A stretch of 64,000 nucleotides of DNA from AP-15 sp963774345 (GCA_963774345.1 CAVZFB010000027.1:124001-188000); one strand, 5' to 3'; numbered from the stretch's first letter, positions 9,556-18,259 are shown. Notes: generated by a model from the sequence alone, not told the origin. Numbers and translations are program-made.

Positions 9556-9775
9556 GTCGTGCTCCTGAAGCCTGTGTCCCTTGCCGGCACCCTTACCGCG
9601 CCGGCCTCGCCGCGACAACCGCCCCGTGGGCGCCCGACGCCATCCGCGCAGCGCTCGCTCAGGCCAAACACCCGATTTTCTCTTGCTTAACCACCCGTCT
9701 GTGAGCCAGCATGCGCCGGCCTTTCGATAAGCCGGTCGGGCCTGCGGGCGATCGGCAAAAATCCCAGGAGGAAAC

Positions 9776-10003
9776 GTGACCCGACCCCGCGCTGCCGATG
9801 ATTTCACGACGATTCATGCACGCTTGGCTGAGCTGCGCCGCGAGCGCGAACAAGCTTCGAAACAGGATGTTCTCGGTGATGACGACCCCGGCCGAGGCGA
9901 TCGGAAGCTGCTCGACGCTCCGGAAGGCCGCCAGCGACCGGAAAAGAACGGCTGGATGACGGTCCCGGCCGCTCGCCGCTACGGCCCCGGACGCTCGCGA
10001 TAG
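9776..10003 (+). CDS. Small charged hypothetical protein
   Basis: A 75-residue protein starting at a GTG behind a perfect AGGAGG site five bases upstream, which is the main reason to believe it. The first 30 residues (MTRPRAADDFTTIHARLAEL and an Arg/Glu run) predict a charged helix; the rest is polar and probably disordered. No membrane segment or known domain. It stands alone between the aminotransferase and M81 peptidase genes, which run the other way. Function unknown. Confidence 0.6.
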   Translation: MTRPRAADDFTTIHARLAELRREREQASKQDVLGDDDPGRGDRKLLDAPEGRQRPEKNGWMTVPAARRYGPGRSR

Positions 10004-10005
10004 CC

Positions 10006-11499
10006 CTATCGGTTAGGCAGGTCGAGCGGGTAGATCGGCCGCCTGACTTTCTTAAAATCCAGCTGGCCGTAATCCGAGGTGCACACCCCGACCCCGGCGC
10101 AGTCGACCACCGCCTTGGCCAACTTGCCGAGGCCGGCGCGCCAATGGATCCGGCTCTTCAGCATGACGTAACGCTTTTGCATCGGGTCGATCCCGAGCGC
10201 CAATAGACAATTCAGATCGGACGGCTCGACATGGTGCGAGATCAGCACGATCTCGGCCGTTCCTGTGTCCAGCACCACCGTCGGGCCCATATCCATCTGC
10301 ACCCCGCGCGCCATCGGCCCCCGGTTTTTGTAACGGCCGGCGGAAATCATCTTGACCGTGCCGGTCACACTCAGCGGCGGACTTTCGGCCGGGATCGCCG
10401 GCATCGCGATCTTGCCGCCGATCGACAGGGTCACTCGCGCGCCGATGCCTGCGGCGATCGCCTGCTGCACCGCTTCGGGGTCGTAGATCGCAAAGGCGGC
10501 CACGTTCTCGAGACCCTGGCGCAGGATTTCGGCCAATACAACGGTCGTGTCCATCGTCCCGCCCGAGGCGCAATTGTCGTAATGGTCGAGCAGCACAACC
10601 GGCCCTTCGCCCGGTGACGGCGACGGCATCCCCTTGGCGCGGGCGACCGATAGCGCCAGCGGCTCGATGTGGTAGACAAACCCCTCGCGCTCGACCCAGG
10701 CGCGGTCCAGCAATTCGTCGCGTAGCCTTTCGGCAAGCTCGCGGTCGCCGTCGGTCACCACCACGGCGCTGAGCCCGGCATTGGTGATGTCGGCATGGGG
10801 AAAGCCGGTGAAGAGGCTCGCCGCCAACGCGCCCTCGGCGTTCATCGCCGCGCAGCGATGCTGCAATTCGTTGTTCGGATGGTCGTCGGTTCCCTGCCGC
10901 ATGACATGCGGCAGCATCGGCACGTTGCCCCAGGCCATGACCGGCCGGACCTCGCCGCGGATCGCCCGCAACAGGATTTCGCCGGCCAGCCACGCCGTCT
11001 CGTAAGTGTCGATATGCGGATAAGTGCGGTAGCCGGTGACCACCGTCGCGTTGGCGATGATCTCGTCATAAAGATTGGCGTGCATGTCGAGCGAGACCGC
11101 GATCGGGGTCACCGGGTCGATCGCGCGCAGCCGCTTCAGGAACTGTCCCTCCCCATCCTCCAGGCTCTGCGTGACCATGGCGCCGTGCAGGTCGAGCATG
11201 ATGCCGTCGAACCCTCCCTCTGCCGCCGCGGCGCAGATCCGCTCGGTGATCTCGGCATAGGCGGCGTCCTCGACCGGGCTGCTCGGCGGCGCTCCCGCGG
11301 CGATCGGCAATACGATCTCGGCCCCTTCGCGCGCGGCCAGATCGAGATAGGCGCCGAGACCGGTGCCGGTCCCGCGATAGGCGCGGATCGCCGCCTCGCC
11401 ATAAAGCGGCCCCGGCCCGTTGCCGAACCGCGCGAGCGGCGTCGTTACCGGCGAAAAGGTGTTGGTCTCGTGCTTCATCATCGCGATCAGCAGGCGCAT
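10006..11499 (-). CDS. M81-family metallopeptidase (MlrC-like)
   Basis: A 497-residue member of the family named after MlrC, which breaks open linear microcystin in sphingomonads. Seen here: the start MRLLIAMMKHETNTFSPV with the conserved HETN, DGIMLDLHGAMVTQS, VSLDMHANLYDEII, GYRTYPHIDTYETA, and LLDHYDNCASGG. These His/Asp motifs are the expected zinc site. Most relatives in Rhodospirillales and rhizobia have no link to microcystin, so the natural substrate is unknown. The ATG at 11499 follows GGAGG; the frame is open to 11553. Confidence 0.9.
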   Translation of the reverse strand: MRLLIAMMKHETNTFSPVTTPLARFGNGPGPLYGEAAIRAYRGTGTGLGAYLDLAAREGAEIVLPIAAGAPPSSPVEDAAYAEITERICAAAAEGGFDGIMLDLHGAMVTQSLEDGEGQFLKRLRAIDPVTPIAVSLDMHANLYDEIIANATVVTGYRTYPHIDTYETAWLAGEILLRAIRGEVRPVMAWGNVPMLPHVMRQGTDDHPNNELQHRCAAMNAEGALAASLFTGFPHADITNAGLSAVVVTDGDRELAERLRDELLDRAWVEREGFVYHIEPLALSVARAKGMPSPSPGEGPVVLLDHYDNCASGGTMDTTVVLAEILRQGLENVAAFAIYDPEAVQQAIAAGIGARVTLSIGGKIAMPAIPAESPPLSVTGTVKMISAGRYKNRGPMARGVQMDMGPTVVLDTGTAEIVLISHHVEPSDLNCLLALGIDPMQKRYVMLKSRIHWRAGLGKLAKAVVDCAGVGVCTSDYGQLDFKKVRRPIYPLDLPNR

Positions 11500-11557
11500 C
11501 TTTGGACCTCCATGACCTCGAGAAATTATGCCCTTTCTCGACGTACCCAGCAATTAT

Positions 11558-11573
11558 GGCTATAGGTATAGCC
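11558..11573. promoter_or_regulatory. Palindromic operator in front of the toxin-antitoxin pair
   Basis: GGCTATA and TATAGCC form a perfect 7-base inverted repeat around a GG spacer, ending 22 bases before the antitoxin start. Phd/YefM antitoxins repress their own operons by binding such palindromes, so this is the likely autoregulatory site. It also overlaps the only AT-rich, promoter-like stretch here. Confidence 0.6.
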
Positions 11574-11595
11574 GTATTGCAAAGCGGAGCCTAAC

Positions 11596-11844
11596 GTGAC
11601 CGCCTACAGCGTTGCCGAAGCCAAGAACACCCTGCCCAAGCTGATCGACCGCGCGCTGCAGGGTGAGGAAGTCGTCATCACGCGGCACGGCAAGCCGGTC
11701 GCCGAGCTAAGGTCGGTGCAACCACCGCCGGCGCCGCCTCGCTGCACGTATGAATGGTTGCGGGCGCGCCGCGACGCCCGTCCGGGGGTTGGCCTGACAT
11801 CGGTCGAGATTTTGGATCTGCTATATGAGACCGACGATCGTTGA
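11596..11844 (+). CDS. Phd/YefM-family antitoxin
   Basis: An 82-residue antitoxin. The N-terminus (TAYSVAEAKNTLPKLIDRAL followed by GEEVVITRHGKPVAELR) is the standard Phd/YefM DNA-binding fold; the C-terminal 35 residues are the variable toxin-binding tail. Translation begins at a GTG. Its stop codon overlaps the toxin start by four bases (TTGA), so the two are translationally coupled. The palindrome just upstream is its likely binding site. Confidence 0.93.
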   Translation: MTAYSVAEAKNTLPKLIDRALQGEEVVITRHGKPVAELRSVQPPPAPPRCTYEWLRARRDARPGVGLTSVEILDLLYETDDR

Positions 11845-12272
11845 CCTGTTATCTCGACGCCAGCGTCATGCTTCCGATCCTGGTCAAAGAACCGGCGAGC
11901 GCCGTGGTGGACGCTTTTATGGCGACGGTTGAGCAGGAGCTGTGGGTGAGCGACTTTGCCGCCGCGGAAGTGGCGTCGGCGCTGTCGCGGCTTGTTCGCA
12001 CGGGGCGCCTGCAGGCGGTCGACGGAACAGTCTGCTTGTCCGATTTCGACGTTTGGCGAGCAGCGATGACCAGACCGGCGGAAATTCACGCCGCGGATGT
12101 TCGCCTCGCCGATGTGTATGTGCGCCGCTTCGATCTCGGACTCCGCGCGCCGGACGCGCTGCATCTGGCGATTGCCCGGCGTCTCGATGCGACCCTGATC
12201 ACGCTGGATCGGCGCTTGGCTGCCGCCGCCCGAGAAATGGGCATAACCGTCAACGTGCCGGAAGCAAGCTGA
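11841..12272 (+). CDS. vapC: VapC-like PIN-domain toxin
   Basis: A 143-residue PIN-domain ribonuclease, the toxin partner of the preceding antitoxin. The acidic active-site residues are visible: Asp6 in CYLDAS, Glu43 in AAEVASAL, Asp105 in RAPDALHLA and Asp123 in ITLDRRL. The start is a TTG sharing four bases with the antitoxin stop. Family members cut tRNA or rRNA at specific sites; the target here is unknown. The pair is complete. Confidence 0.93.
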   Translation: MTCYLDASVMLPILVKEPASAVVDAFMATVEQELWVSDFAAAEVASALSRLVRTGRLQAVDGTVCLSDFDVWRAAMTRPAEIHAADVRLADVYVRRFDLGLRAPDALHLAIARRLDATLITLDRRLAAAAREMGITVNVPEAS

Positions 12273-12293
12273 GCCGAGAATGTGGAGAGGCCA

Positions 12294-13124
12294 ATGACAA
12301 CGATCCCAAACTCGGTCGAAGACCATTACACGAGCCGCGATCTCGGCGTGGTGATCCTTGCCGCGCTGCAGGGGATGGGCAAGGACATCGAGCATCTGAC
12401 ACCGGACGATCTCGCCCCGGTCGACGAGTTTCACGGCGGCCAGCGGCCGGCGACGATCCGGCTCGCCGAGCTTCTCGGGCTGACCGGCGTCGAGCGCGTG
12501 CTCGATGTCGGCTCCGGCCTCGGCGGGCCGTCGCGCTTTCTGGCCTGGCGCTATGGTGTGCGGGTCAGCGGCGTCGATCTGACCGCCGAATTCGTCCGGG
12601 TCGCCGACATGCTGACCCGCCGCACCGGGCTGGTCGGCAAAGTCGACTACCGTCAGGGCGATGCGCTCGACCTGCCGTTCGCCGAAGCGAGCTTCGATGC
12701 CGTCTGGTCGCAGAATGCGGCGATGAACATCGCCGACCGCGACCGCCTCTACGGCGAGATGCGGCGCGTGCTTAAACCGGGCGGACGGCTCGCTTTGCAG
12801 GAAGTCGCCGCCGGTCCCGGCGGCGACCCGCACTTTCCGGTGCAGTGGGCGCGCGAGCCGGGCATCAGTTTTCTGTTCTCCGCTGACGTCACGCGGGCAA
12901 AGCTCGAAGCCGCCGGCTTCCGGGTCGTGACCTGGCAGGATACGACGGCGGAGGCGTTGGAATCAGCCGCGAGGCGCGCGCGCAATGCGGCCACAGCACC
13001 CCCGCCGCTCGGGACCCATCTGATCCTCGGCGACGATTGGCAGGCGATGTTCCACAATTCCGCCCGCAACCTCGAAGAGCGCCGCACCGAACTCTTCAAC
13101 GCCGTTTTCGAACGCGTCGCCTGA
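12294..13124 (+). CDS. SAM-dependent methyltransferase (UbiE/type-11-like)
   Basis: A 276-residue class I methyltransferase. Motif I is VLDVGSGLGGPSRF near residue 69, followed by SGVDLTAEFVRVA, the post-I GDALDLPFAEASFDAVWSQN and RVLKPGGRLALQEV. These resemble the small-molecule methyltransferases that act on sarcosine, phosphatidyl or quinone substrates, but nothing fixes the substrate. The ATG at 12294 follows GGAGAGG. It lies 21 bases after the toxin gene on the same strand. A 69-base scrap of its 3' end is repeated at 14085. Confidence 0.88.
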   Translation: MTTIPNSVEDHYTSRDLGVVILAALQGMGKDIEHLTPDDLAPVDEFHGGQRPATIRLAELLGLTGVERVLDVGSGLGGPSRFLAWRYGVRVSGVDLTAEFVRVADMLTRRTGLVGKVDYRQGDALDLPFAEASFDAVWSQNAAMNIADRDRLYGEMRRVLKPGGRLALQEVAAGPGGDPHFPVQWAREPGISFLFSADVTRAKLEAAGFRVVTWQDTTAEALESAARRARNAATAPPPLGTHLILGDDWQAMFHNSARNLEERRTELFNAVFERVA

Positions 13125-13213
13125 GCCGCCTTAATCGCCCACGAGTTTTGAATGCTCACTAAGACCCCCGGTTGTGATACACCGATTTCACACAAGCCGG
13201 GAGCAAACACCCC

Positions 13214-13978
13214 ATGAAGCGACGTGGCATGCCGACACACCGTTCGGGGAGAGCGTGGCTGGTCAGCATGGGGCTGGCGGTTGGGCTGATATTGGCAGCC
13301 GGCGGTTCGGGGTTGAGCGTAGCCAATGCCGGCATGGCCACGACCTCGACCAAGTTCTTCAAGGTCTGCGACGGCACGGCCGAGGACGGGACACCGGTTC
13401 CCCACGGTCTTTGCGCCGTTGCCAGTTGCTTTGTGCTCAACAACCTCGCCTACTGCCAGTGCGATGTCGCGTCCGGCGACAGCATCAGCCTGCCGTTCAA
13501 ATTCGATAACGGTCAGCAGGATATCTGCACGGTCAACGCGGCGGGTATAGGCAACGGCTACATGGCGAGCACTTTCAGCTTTCCCCCCTCGGTCGTCCTA
13601 CCACCTAATGACCCTGGAGCTCAGGCGCTCTATACGTGCCCGCCCATCGTTTCAGATGGAACCTACGCCCAGTGCGACGGCGGGATCTGTTTCACCAGTG
13701 CGCAATCGTTTCCGGGTTCTGGCCAGTCGCCGGGGAGCAACCAAATCATCTGCTCTTGCCCGATCGCACCGCCTGCCCAGGCTAGGCTGGGCTACCAGAT
13801 CCCCGGCCCCTTCCCCTGCCAGAAATCGTTCTTCCAGAACTGCAAGAGCAAGACCGCCAACACGAACACCGGCTCGACGATCTATTCCGGCGCCCCGATT
13901 GGCTCAGCCCGCTTCCTGACGCATCAGCTTTATGGCACCGACCCGTCCATCAACCAGTGCCCTTCGCCGCATGATTGA
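13214..13978 (+). CDS. Secreted Cys-rich hypothetical protein
   Basis: A 254-residue protein with a clear signal peptide: basic start, hydrophobic core GLAVGLILAAGGSGLSV and a likely cleavage after VANAG. The mature part has 14 cysteines, several in pairs (YCQCDV, IICSCPI, QCDGGICF), which suggests seven disulfides in an extracytoplasmic protein. No recognised domain. It has its own promoter region, with an imperfect inverted repeat (TTGTG...CACAA) at 13172-13195. Function unknown. Confidence 0.72.
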   Translation: MKRRGMPTHRSGRAWLVSMGLAVGLILAAGGSGLSVANAGMATTSTKFFKVCDGTAEDGTPVPHGLCAVASCFVLNNLAYCQCDVASGDSISLPFKFDNGQQDICTVNAAGIGNGYMASTFSFPPSVVLPPNDPGAQALYTCPPIVSDGTYAQCDGGICFTSAQSFPGSGQSPGSNQIICSCPIAPPAQARLGYQIPGPFPCQKSFFQNCKSKTANTNTGSTIYSGAPIGSARFLTHQLYGTDPSINQCPSPHD

Positions 13979-14084
13979 GGTGTTTTCGGCGCATTTAGGC
14001 GGACAACGGTACCGCGCGGCGATTCCGCACAGCCGATCGATCGCCATCAGACCGCGAGTGGACCCTCGACGATGCAGCACTGAC

Positions 14085-14153
14085 CCGCGCCGCTCGGGAC
14101 CCACCTGATCCTCGGCGACGATTGGCAGGCGATGTTCCGCAATTCCGCCCGCC
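14085..14153 (+). pseudogene. Duplicated scrap of the methyltransferase gene's 3' end
   Basis: This stretch matches 13002-13069 of the methyltransferase gene almost base for base, covering codons for THLILGDDWQAMF and NSAR. There are only about three differences in the central 56 bases. It is too short to be functional and marks a small duplication about 1 kb downstream, with the Cys-rich protein gene between the copies. Confidence 0.8.
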
Positions 14154-14214
14154 GCGAGCGCGGCCCCTCGGCTTAGAGCGTTTTTCGACCGAGTCGTACA
14201 CTCAGCACGCATCA

Positions 14215-14331
14215 CCCCCACCCCGACCCGCCCCTATCGAGGGGGCGGGAGTACAAATGGGGCTGCTACACAGGGCCTCCCCGCTGACACAGGCCCTCCC
14301 CCTTGATGGGGGAGGGTTTGGGAGGGGGTGA
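14215..14331. repeat. REP-like GC-rich palindromic element
   Basis: Two strong hairpins: CCCGCCCC/GGGGCGGG at 14227-14249 with loop TATCGA plus one G, and CCCTCCCCC/GGGGGAGGG at 14294-14316 with loop TTGAT. The whole block begins CCCCCACCCCGAC and ends GGGAGGGGGTG, making a larger inverted repeat. I recognise this as the type of palindromic intergenic repeat scattered in many alphaproteobacterial genomes. It may also stop transcription. Confidence 0.7.
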
Positions 14332-14497
14332 GTGCGGTTCAATTTGATCGGAAACCGCTTTTCCGTCATGCCCGCAAAAGCGGACACCCAGAGCCTGCCC
14401 TGGCTTGAACAGGGGCCAGCTAACACCGCACCAACGGCGCCCGGACCCCCGCTTTCGAACGTGTCAAGGAATTGAAGGATGGCTGGGTCGGCACGGT

Positions 14498-14533
14498 GCG
14501 TCCTTCGAGACAGCCGCGTTGCGGCTTCCTCAG
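14498..14533. repeat. Palindromic intergenic repeat, left copy
   Basis: The block CGGTGCGTCCTTCGAGACAG and the CCGCGTTGCGGC hairpin then CTTCCTCAGG match a common alphaproteobacterial intergenic repeat. A related copy in reverse orientation lies at 15788-15832, so the two flank the transposase gene. Confidence 0.55.
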
Positions 14534-14799
14534 GGCCTGCCCCGGCGCAAGTGTTTCGTCTCGGAAGATTGGCGCGACAGCGTCCGATTGTGGCAGGCTG
14601 TCATGTGGCTGCGGCGGCAATTGCGGCCAGACCAGGCGCAGCTCGTCCCGGTAGTCCACAGGAGGGACCCGCGCGCCGGCGCCACGACTGCCGCGAGTTT
14701 GGCGGCGCGGCGCGCGGGAGGTGACTGTGGACCCACCGGGGCGAGCGTCCCGACGACGCACCCACGCCGCCTTCGACCGATCGGGGGGAGAACCCGGTG

Positions 14800-15954
14800 A
14801 TGGATCTCAAGCTCCACGCCAATGCCACCACCACGCCGCGCACCCGCGCCTATATCCAGAAAAGCCGGGCGAGCAACGCCGCCCTGGCCCGCGAACTCGG
14901 CATCCACAGCCGCACCGTGGCGCGTTGGAAGGCGCGCCGGGAGATCGTCGATCGATCCACCCGCCCGCACCGGCTGGCCACGACGATGACCGAATGGGAA
15001 GAAGGCTTGATCGTCGAGCTGCGCCGCAGCTTGGCGCTGCCGCTCGACGACATCGTCGAAGCAATGCGGCGCTGTATCAACCCCGCGCTGTCGCGCAGCG
15101 CCATCCACCGTTGCCTGCAGCGCTACGGCATCTCCGCCCGCCGCAGCCAGCAACAAGCTCCGACCGCCATGTTCCACACCGACGCCCCGGCCGGCTTCAT
15201 CCACATCGACGTCAAATATCTGCCGCCGCTCAACCGCCGCCGCAGTTACGCCTATGTCGCGATCGACCGCGCCACCCGCTTCGTCTACCTCGAGATCCTG
15301 CCCGATCGCCGGGCCCAAACCGCAGCGGGTTTTCTCAACCGCTTCCTCGACCGCTTCCCGCTCTCCGTTCACACCGTGCTGACCGATAACGGCTCCGAAT
15401 TCACCGACCGCTTCGCCGTCGACAAAAAAGACAAACCTCACGACAAACCCTCGGGCCACCATCCCTTCGATCGGGTGTGCACCGAGCGCGTCATTATCCA
15501 CCGCCTCGCCCGCCCGTTTCGGCCGCAGACCAATGGCATGGTCGAGCGGTTCAACCGCCGCCTCGGTGACCACCTCGACCGCATGCCGCAGAACCGCGCC
15601 GCCCACCACCGCCGCTTTCTCGACCATGCCGAACGCGATGCCTATCTCACCACCTTTGTCGCCGATTACAATCGCACCCGCCTGCGATGCCTCGGCTATC
15701 AAGCACCCGCCGAACTCCTCGCTAACCTCTCGGGACACAACACGCAAGCCGGGGATGAGGCGGTTTCTCAATGCATCAATAACGCACGTCATGGTGAGGA
15801 GCGTCGAAGGCGCGTCTCGAACCACGCACGGCGGCCGTGCCGCACCCGACTCTCGTCTCGAGACCAATTCCTTCACACGCTCTTTCGCCGGGACGACGAG
15901 GAAGAGAAACCGGGAACTATCCGTGCTCCTAAAATCCGCATCCCAATGGGTTAG
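14800..15954 (+). CDS. IS481-type DDE transposase
   Basis: An integrase-core transposase. An N-terminal helix-turn-helix (NAALARELGIHSRTVARWKA) is followed by an rve domain with the DDE residues in IHIDVKYLP, VLTDNGSEFTDR and NGMVERFNRR. The normal IS481 ending is LLANLSGHNT near 15745; the frame then reads on for about 70 residues through repeat DNA to 15954, so the C-terminal extension is probably a read-through past a lost stop. No clean terminal inverted repeats or target duplication were found, so the element may be fixed and immobile. GTG at 14797 is an alternative start. Confidence 0.88.
   Translation: MDLKLHANATTTPRTRAYIQKSRASNAALARELGIHSRTVARWKARREIVDRSTRPHRLATTMTEWEEGLIVELRRSLALPLDDIVEAMRRCINPALSRSAIHRCLQRYGISARRSQQQAPTAMFHTDAPAGFIHIDVKYLPPLNRRRSYAYVAIDRATRFVYLEILPDRRAQTAAGFLNRFLDRFPLSVHTVLTDNGSEFTDRFAVDKKDKPHDKPSGHHPFDRVCTERVIIHRLARPFRPQTNGMVERFNRRLGDHLDRMPQNRAAHHRRFLDHAERDAYLTTFVADYNRTRLRCLGYQAPAELLANLSGHNTQAGDEAVSQCINNARHGEERRRRVSNHARRPCRTRLSSRDQFLHTLFRRDDEEEKPGTIRAPKIRIPMG
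15788..15832. repeat. Palindromic intergenic repeat, right copy
   Basis: GTCATGGTGAGGAGCGTCGA followed by AGGCGCGTCTCGAACCACGC is, in reverse complement, the same repeat type as at 14498-14533. It lies inside the read-through tail of the transposase frame, showing that the tail is not original coding sequence. Confidence 0.55.
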
Positions 15955-16485
15955 TGGGGCGACCTGGCTCCCATATTTAGCAGGATAAACAAGGCTGGCG
16001 GCGGTAAAGTTTTCGGAGGTTGACATTCTGATTTCGCGATTACCTGGAAAGGTTTGTCCTTATGGGCTTTTACGCGGCTTTCGTTAAAACCGTCCTGGTA
16101 AAACCCGTCCCCTGATATATGAATGGCCACCACGCGGAGGGCCGGGAAGCGCCAAAGAGCCCATGTCATTCGACGCCCTTGATACAAGCGCTGCGCCGTA
16201 AGAGCGCAGCCCTCAGGTATTTGCTCAAACAGTGCCAAAGCGGAGCGGCTTCAACTGACACGCGACAGCGCGAGCGAATCCGGACACTCTGCACGCGCTC
16301 GCCGGCCCACTCAGAGGGTGGTTGCTTATGATTGAGGTTGCGTGACGCGGTCTGGCAGTTCATAGGCGTTATATTAGCTCTCTTAGCTTTGTTGGTTTCA
16401 ATATGGATTTATATACGACAGAAGGCGCGTAAAGTACTTGTCTGGAACTCAAGGCGGGTGATTCCGCACGAAACCGCAAAACCGC
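15955..16485. other. Non-coding remnant DNA between transposase and resolvase relic
   Basis: About 530 bases with no convincing gene. A reverse-strand frame of 95 residues at 15951-16238 has no ribosome site or recognisable motif. Base composition falls from GC-rich to clearly AT-rich after about 16330, marking the edge of foreign DNA. Confidence 0.6.
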
Positions 16486-16802
16486 CGCATCGGTTATGCC
16501 CGCGTTAGCCACGGCCAGACGCTTGACGCCCAGCTCGAGCAGCTTCGCGGTGCGTGCTGCACCGAGATTTACCGAGAGAAGGTGATGGGGCGCGCACAAC
16601 GACTGCGCGAGCTTCTCAAAACGCCCGCCGCCCGTGCCCCGGCGACGTGGTGACGATGACGCGCATTGACAGCCTCGCGCGCGATTTGGTGCATGTAGAG
16701 CGCGACCTGATCCGCGCCCGCACGGCAGAGGCCAGGAACCCGCGCCAAGCTCCGAGAAAGCATGTGGGCCGCCCCCCTTCCCTGAGACACCGGAACAGCT
16801 GA
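16486..16802 (+). pseudogene. Degenerate serine recombinase (resolvase) relic
   Basis: Two pieces of a resolvase/invertase are readable. From 16486, RIGYARVSHGQTLDAQLEQL then TEIYREKVMGRAQRLRELL is the catalytic N-terminus, with the active serine in YARVS. After a frame change, GDVVTMTRIDSLARDL runs straight into ERDLIRARTAEARN and GRPPSL. The central segment that normally joins them (roughly 60 residues) is deleted, and the start codon and C-terminal helix-turn-helix are gone. It is a mobile-element scar next to an AT-rich gene. Confidence 0.85.
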
Positions 16803-16885
16803 CAGAGGCCACTCGACGCCGCGCGGAGGGCGCTCCGCTCGACGAACGGTGCAGACCGATGAGCGGCTGGTAGGATTTAGACAAA

Positions 16886-18259
16886 ATGTCCGTGTACGAT
16901 TTATATAAGCCCTTGCGAAACCTCCTTCGCCTATACCCGCTGCTGGACTCCCTCAGCGTCGTGCATGCGTATATTCAATATCTACAATTCGCATCCCCGC
17001 TTCCATATAGCATTGACGTTAATCCCATTATATACGCCGCGCACAAACCCGAGCGACAAGTTTACGAATGGCAACTCGACTTGCTAGCAAGAGAGATCAT
17101 TCTCATCGCTCATCGTCAATTCCCTTGGCAACGGCCCCCTAATGAGGACACACTCCTTCGATATTTCAAGATATTTAACACCCCTGAGTTTGAGCCTATT
17201 ATACAGACTGCAATCGGCGTTAGTGTCGCTGAGATTTATACCATTGGTCTAGCTCTTAGTGGTCATTTCCTTAGAGACTTTGGTTATTATCTGGATAACA
17301 AAATCGAGGTTCGAGAAATTTCGCGTGAGGGATTCAACGGCTTCGTTAGCCATTTCGCCACCGATGTAGCCACCTTAAGACGAATGGCGGCAGCAACTCA
17401 ATCGTACGATCAAGATTATGCGTACACCTTTAATCCTCTTCGGAAATACCCCCTCGTGCGAGTGAGTGCAAACGGTCGGAATGCCATAGTAGCGCCGATT
17501 CCGACGTTCCTTTTGCGGCGATTTACGGATGGCGTGTACTACGAAATCTGTGATGCTGAGGGCTTCTCGGATGCATTTGGGCGTTCGTTTCAGAGATATG
17601 TCGGGGAGATGTTGGACAAGGTCAATCAGGGAGAGCGTCTTAATATTTTGTCAGAACAGCCGTACCACGTTGGCAAAGATAGAAAGGACAGCGTGGACTG
17701 GATCGTATCCGACCCGTCTGGAGATTTGCTTATAGAATGTAAAACCAAGAAGCTCCGGTTAGAAGCAAAAATTGGATTGATTTCAACGGCCGTGCTAAAC
17801 GACGATCTGGAAAAAATGGCCGGATTTATTGTCCAGATTTATAAGACACTGAATGATGCGTTAAATGGCCGATATGTACATTGGCGACCAAGACAGGGAA
17901 TGCCACTTTATCCGGTTATAGTGACGCTTGAAGAGTGGTTTGCGTTCGGCGATAGGATATTATCCGCTATCGATAAAATGGCGCGACGAAAGATTGCAGA
18001 GGAGCAAGTCGATCCTACTATCGTGGACATCTATCCGTATACTATTTGTGCGGTCGAGGACTTCGAGCTTGCCGCCCAAATTATGGCAACCGCAGACGTT
18101 CATGCAGTTATGAGCAAAAAAACCGTTGGTGAACACCGATTGTGGCCTCTCTATTCGTTCCTAGGCGTTGTATTTAAAACCGAGCTTGCTCAAGTCCGAA
18201 AGCGCGGCTCGCTGTTTCCCGAAGACATGGGTAAAATTAATCCGGCTCTCAGCGACTGA
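16886..18259 (+). CDS. AT-rich orphan protein with a PD-(D/E)XK nuclease-like motif
   Basis: A 457-residue protein of unknown family. Residues 268-290 read DSVDWIV...DLLIECKTKKL, with Asp271, Glu284 and Lys286 in the spacing of the PD-(D/E)XK nuclease core (D, then ExK). A helix GRSFQRYVGEML at 232-243 precedes it, as in many restriction-like folds. The N-terminal 220 residues show no known domain. Base composition and codon use are far more AT-rich than in neighbouring genes, and it lies beside a resolvase relic and a transposase, so it was probably acquired. A role in DNA defence is an inference; no methylase or partner gene is present. Start ATG at 16886 with AGGA upstream. Confidence 0.8.
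   Translation: MSVYDLYKPLRNLLRLYPLLDSLSVVHAYIQYLQFASPLPYSIDVNPIIYAAHKPERQVYEWQLDLLAREIILIAHRQFPWQRPPNEDTLLRYFKIFNTPEFEPIIQTAIGVSVAEIYTIGLALSGHFLRDFGYYLDNKIEVREISREGFNGFVSHFATDVATLRRMAAATQSYDQDYAYTFNPLRKYPLVRVSANGRNAIVAPIPTFLLRRFTDGVYYEICDAEGFSDAFGRSFQRYVGEMLDKVNQGERLNILSEQPYHVGKDRKDSVDWIVSDPSGDLLIECKTKKLRLEAKIGLISTAVLNDDLEKMAGFIVQIYKTLNDALNGRYVHWRPRQGMPLYPVIVTLEEWFAFGDRILSAIDKMARRKIAEEQVDPTIVDIYPYTICAVEDFELAAQIMATADVHAVMSKKTVGEHRLWPLYSFLGVVFKTELAQVRKRGSLFPEDMGKINPALSD

Noticed and set aside
13172..13195. TTGTG...CACAA palindrome as a CRP site
   Set aside because: The spacing between TGTGA and TCACA is 10 bases rather than 6, so it does not fit the standard site.
14530..16026. 498-residue reverse-strand frame
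   Set aside because: It is antisense to the transposase; the plus strand has the DDE motifs and the reverse product has no recognisable domain.
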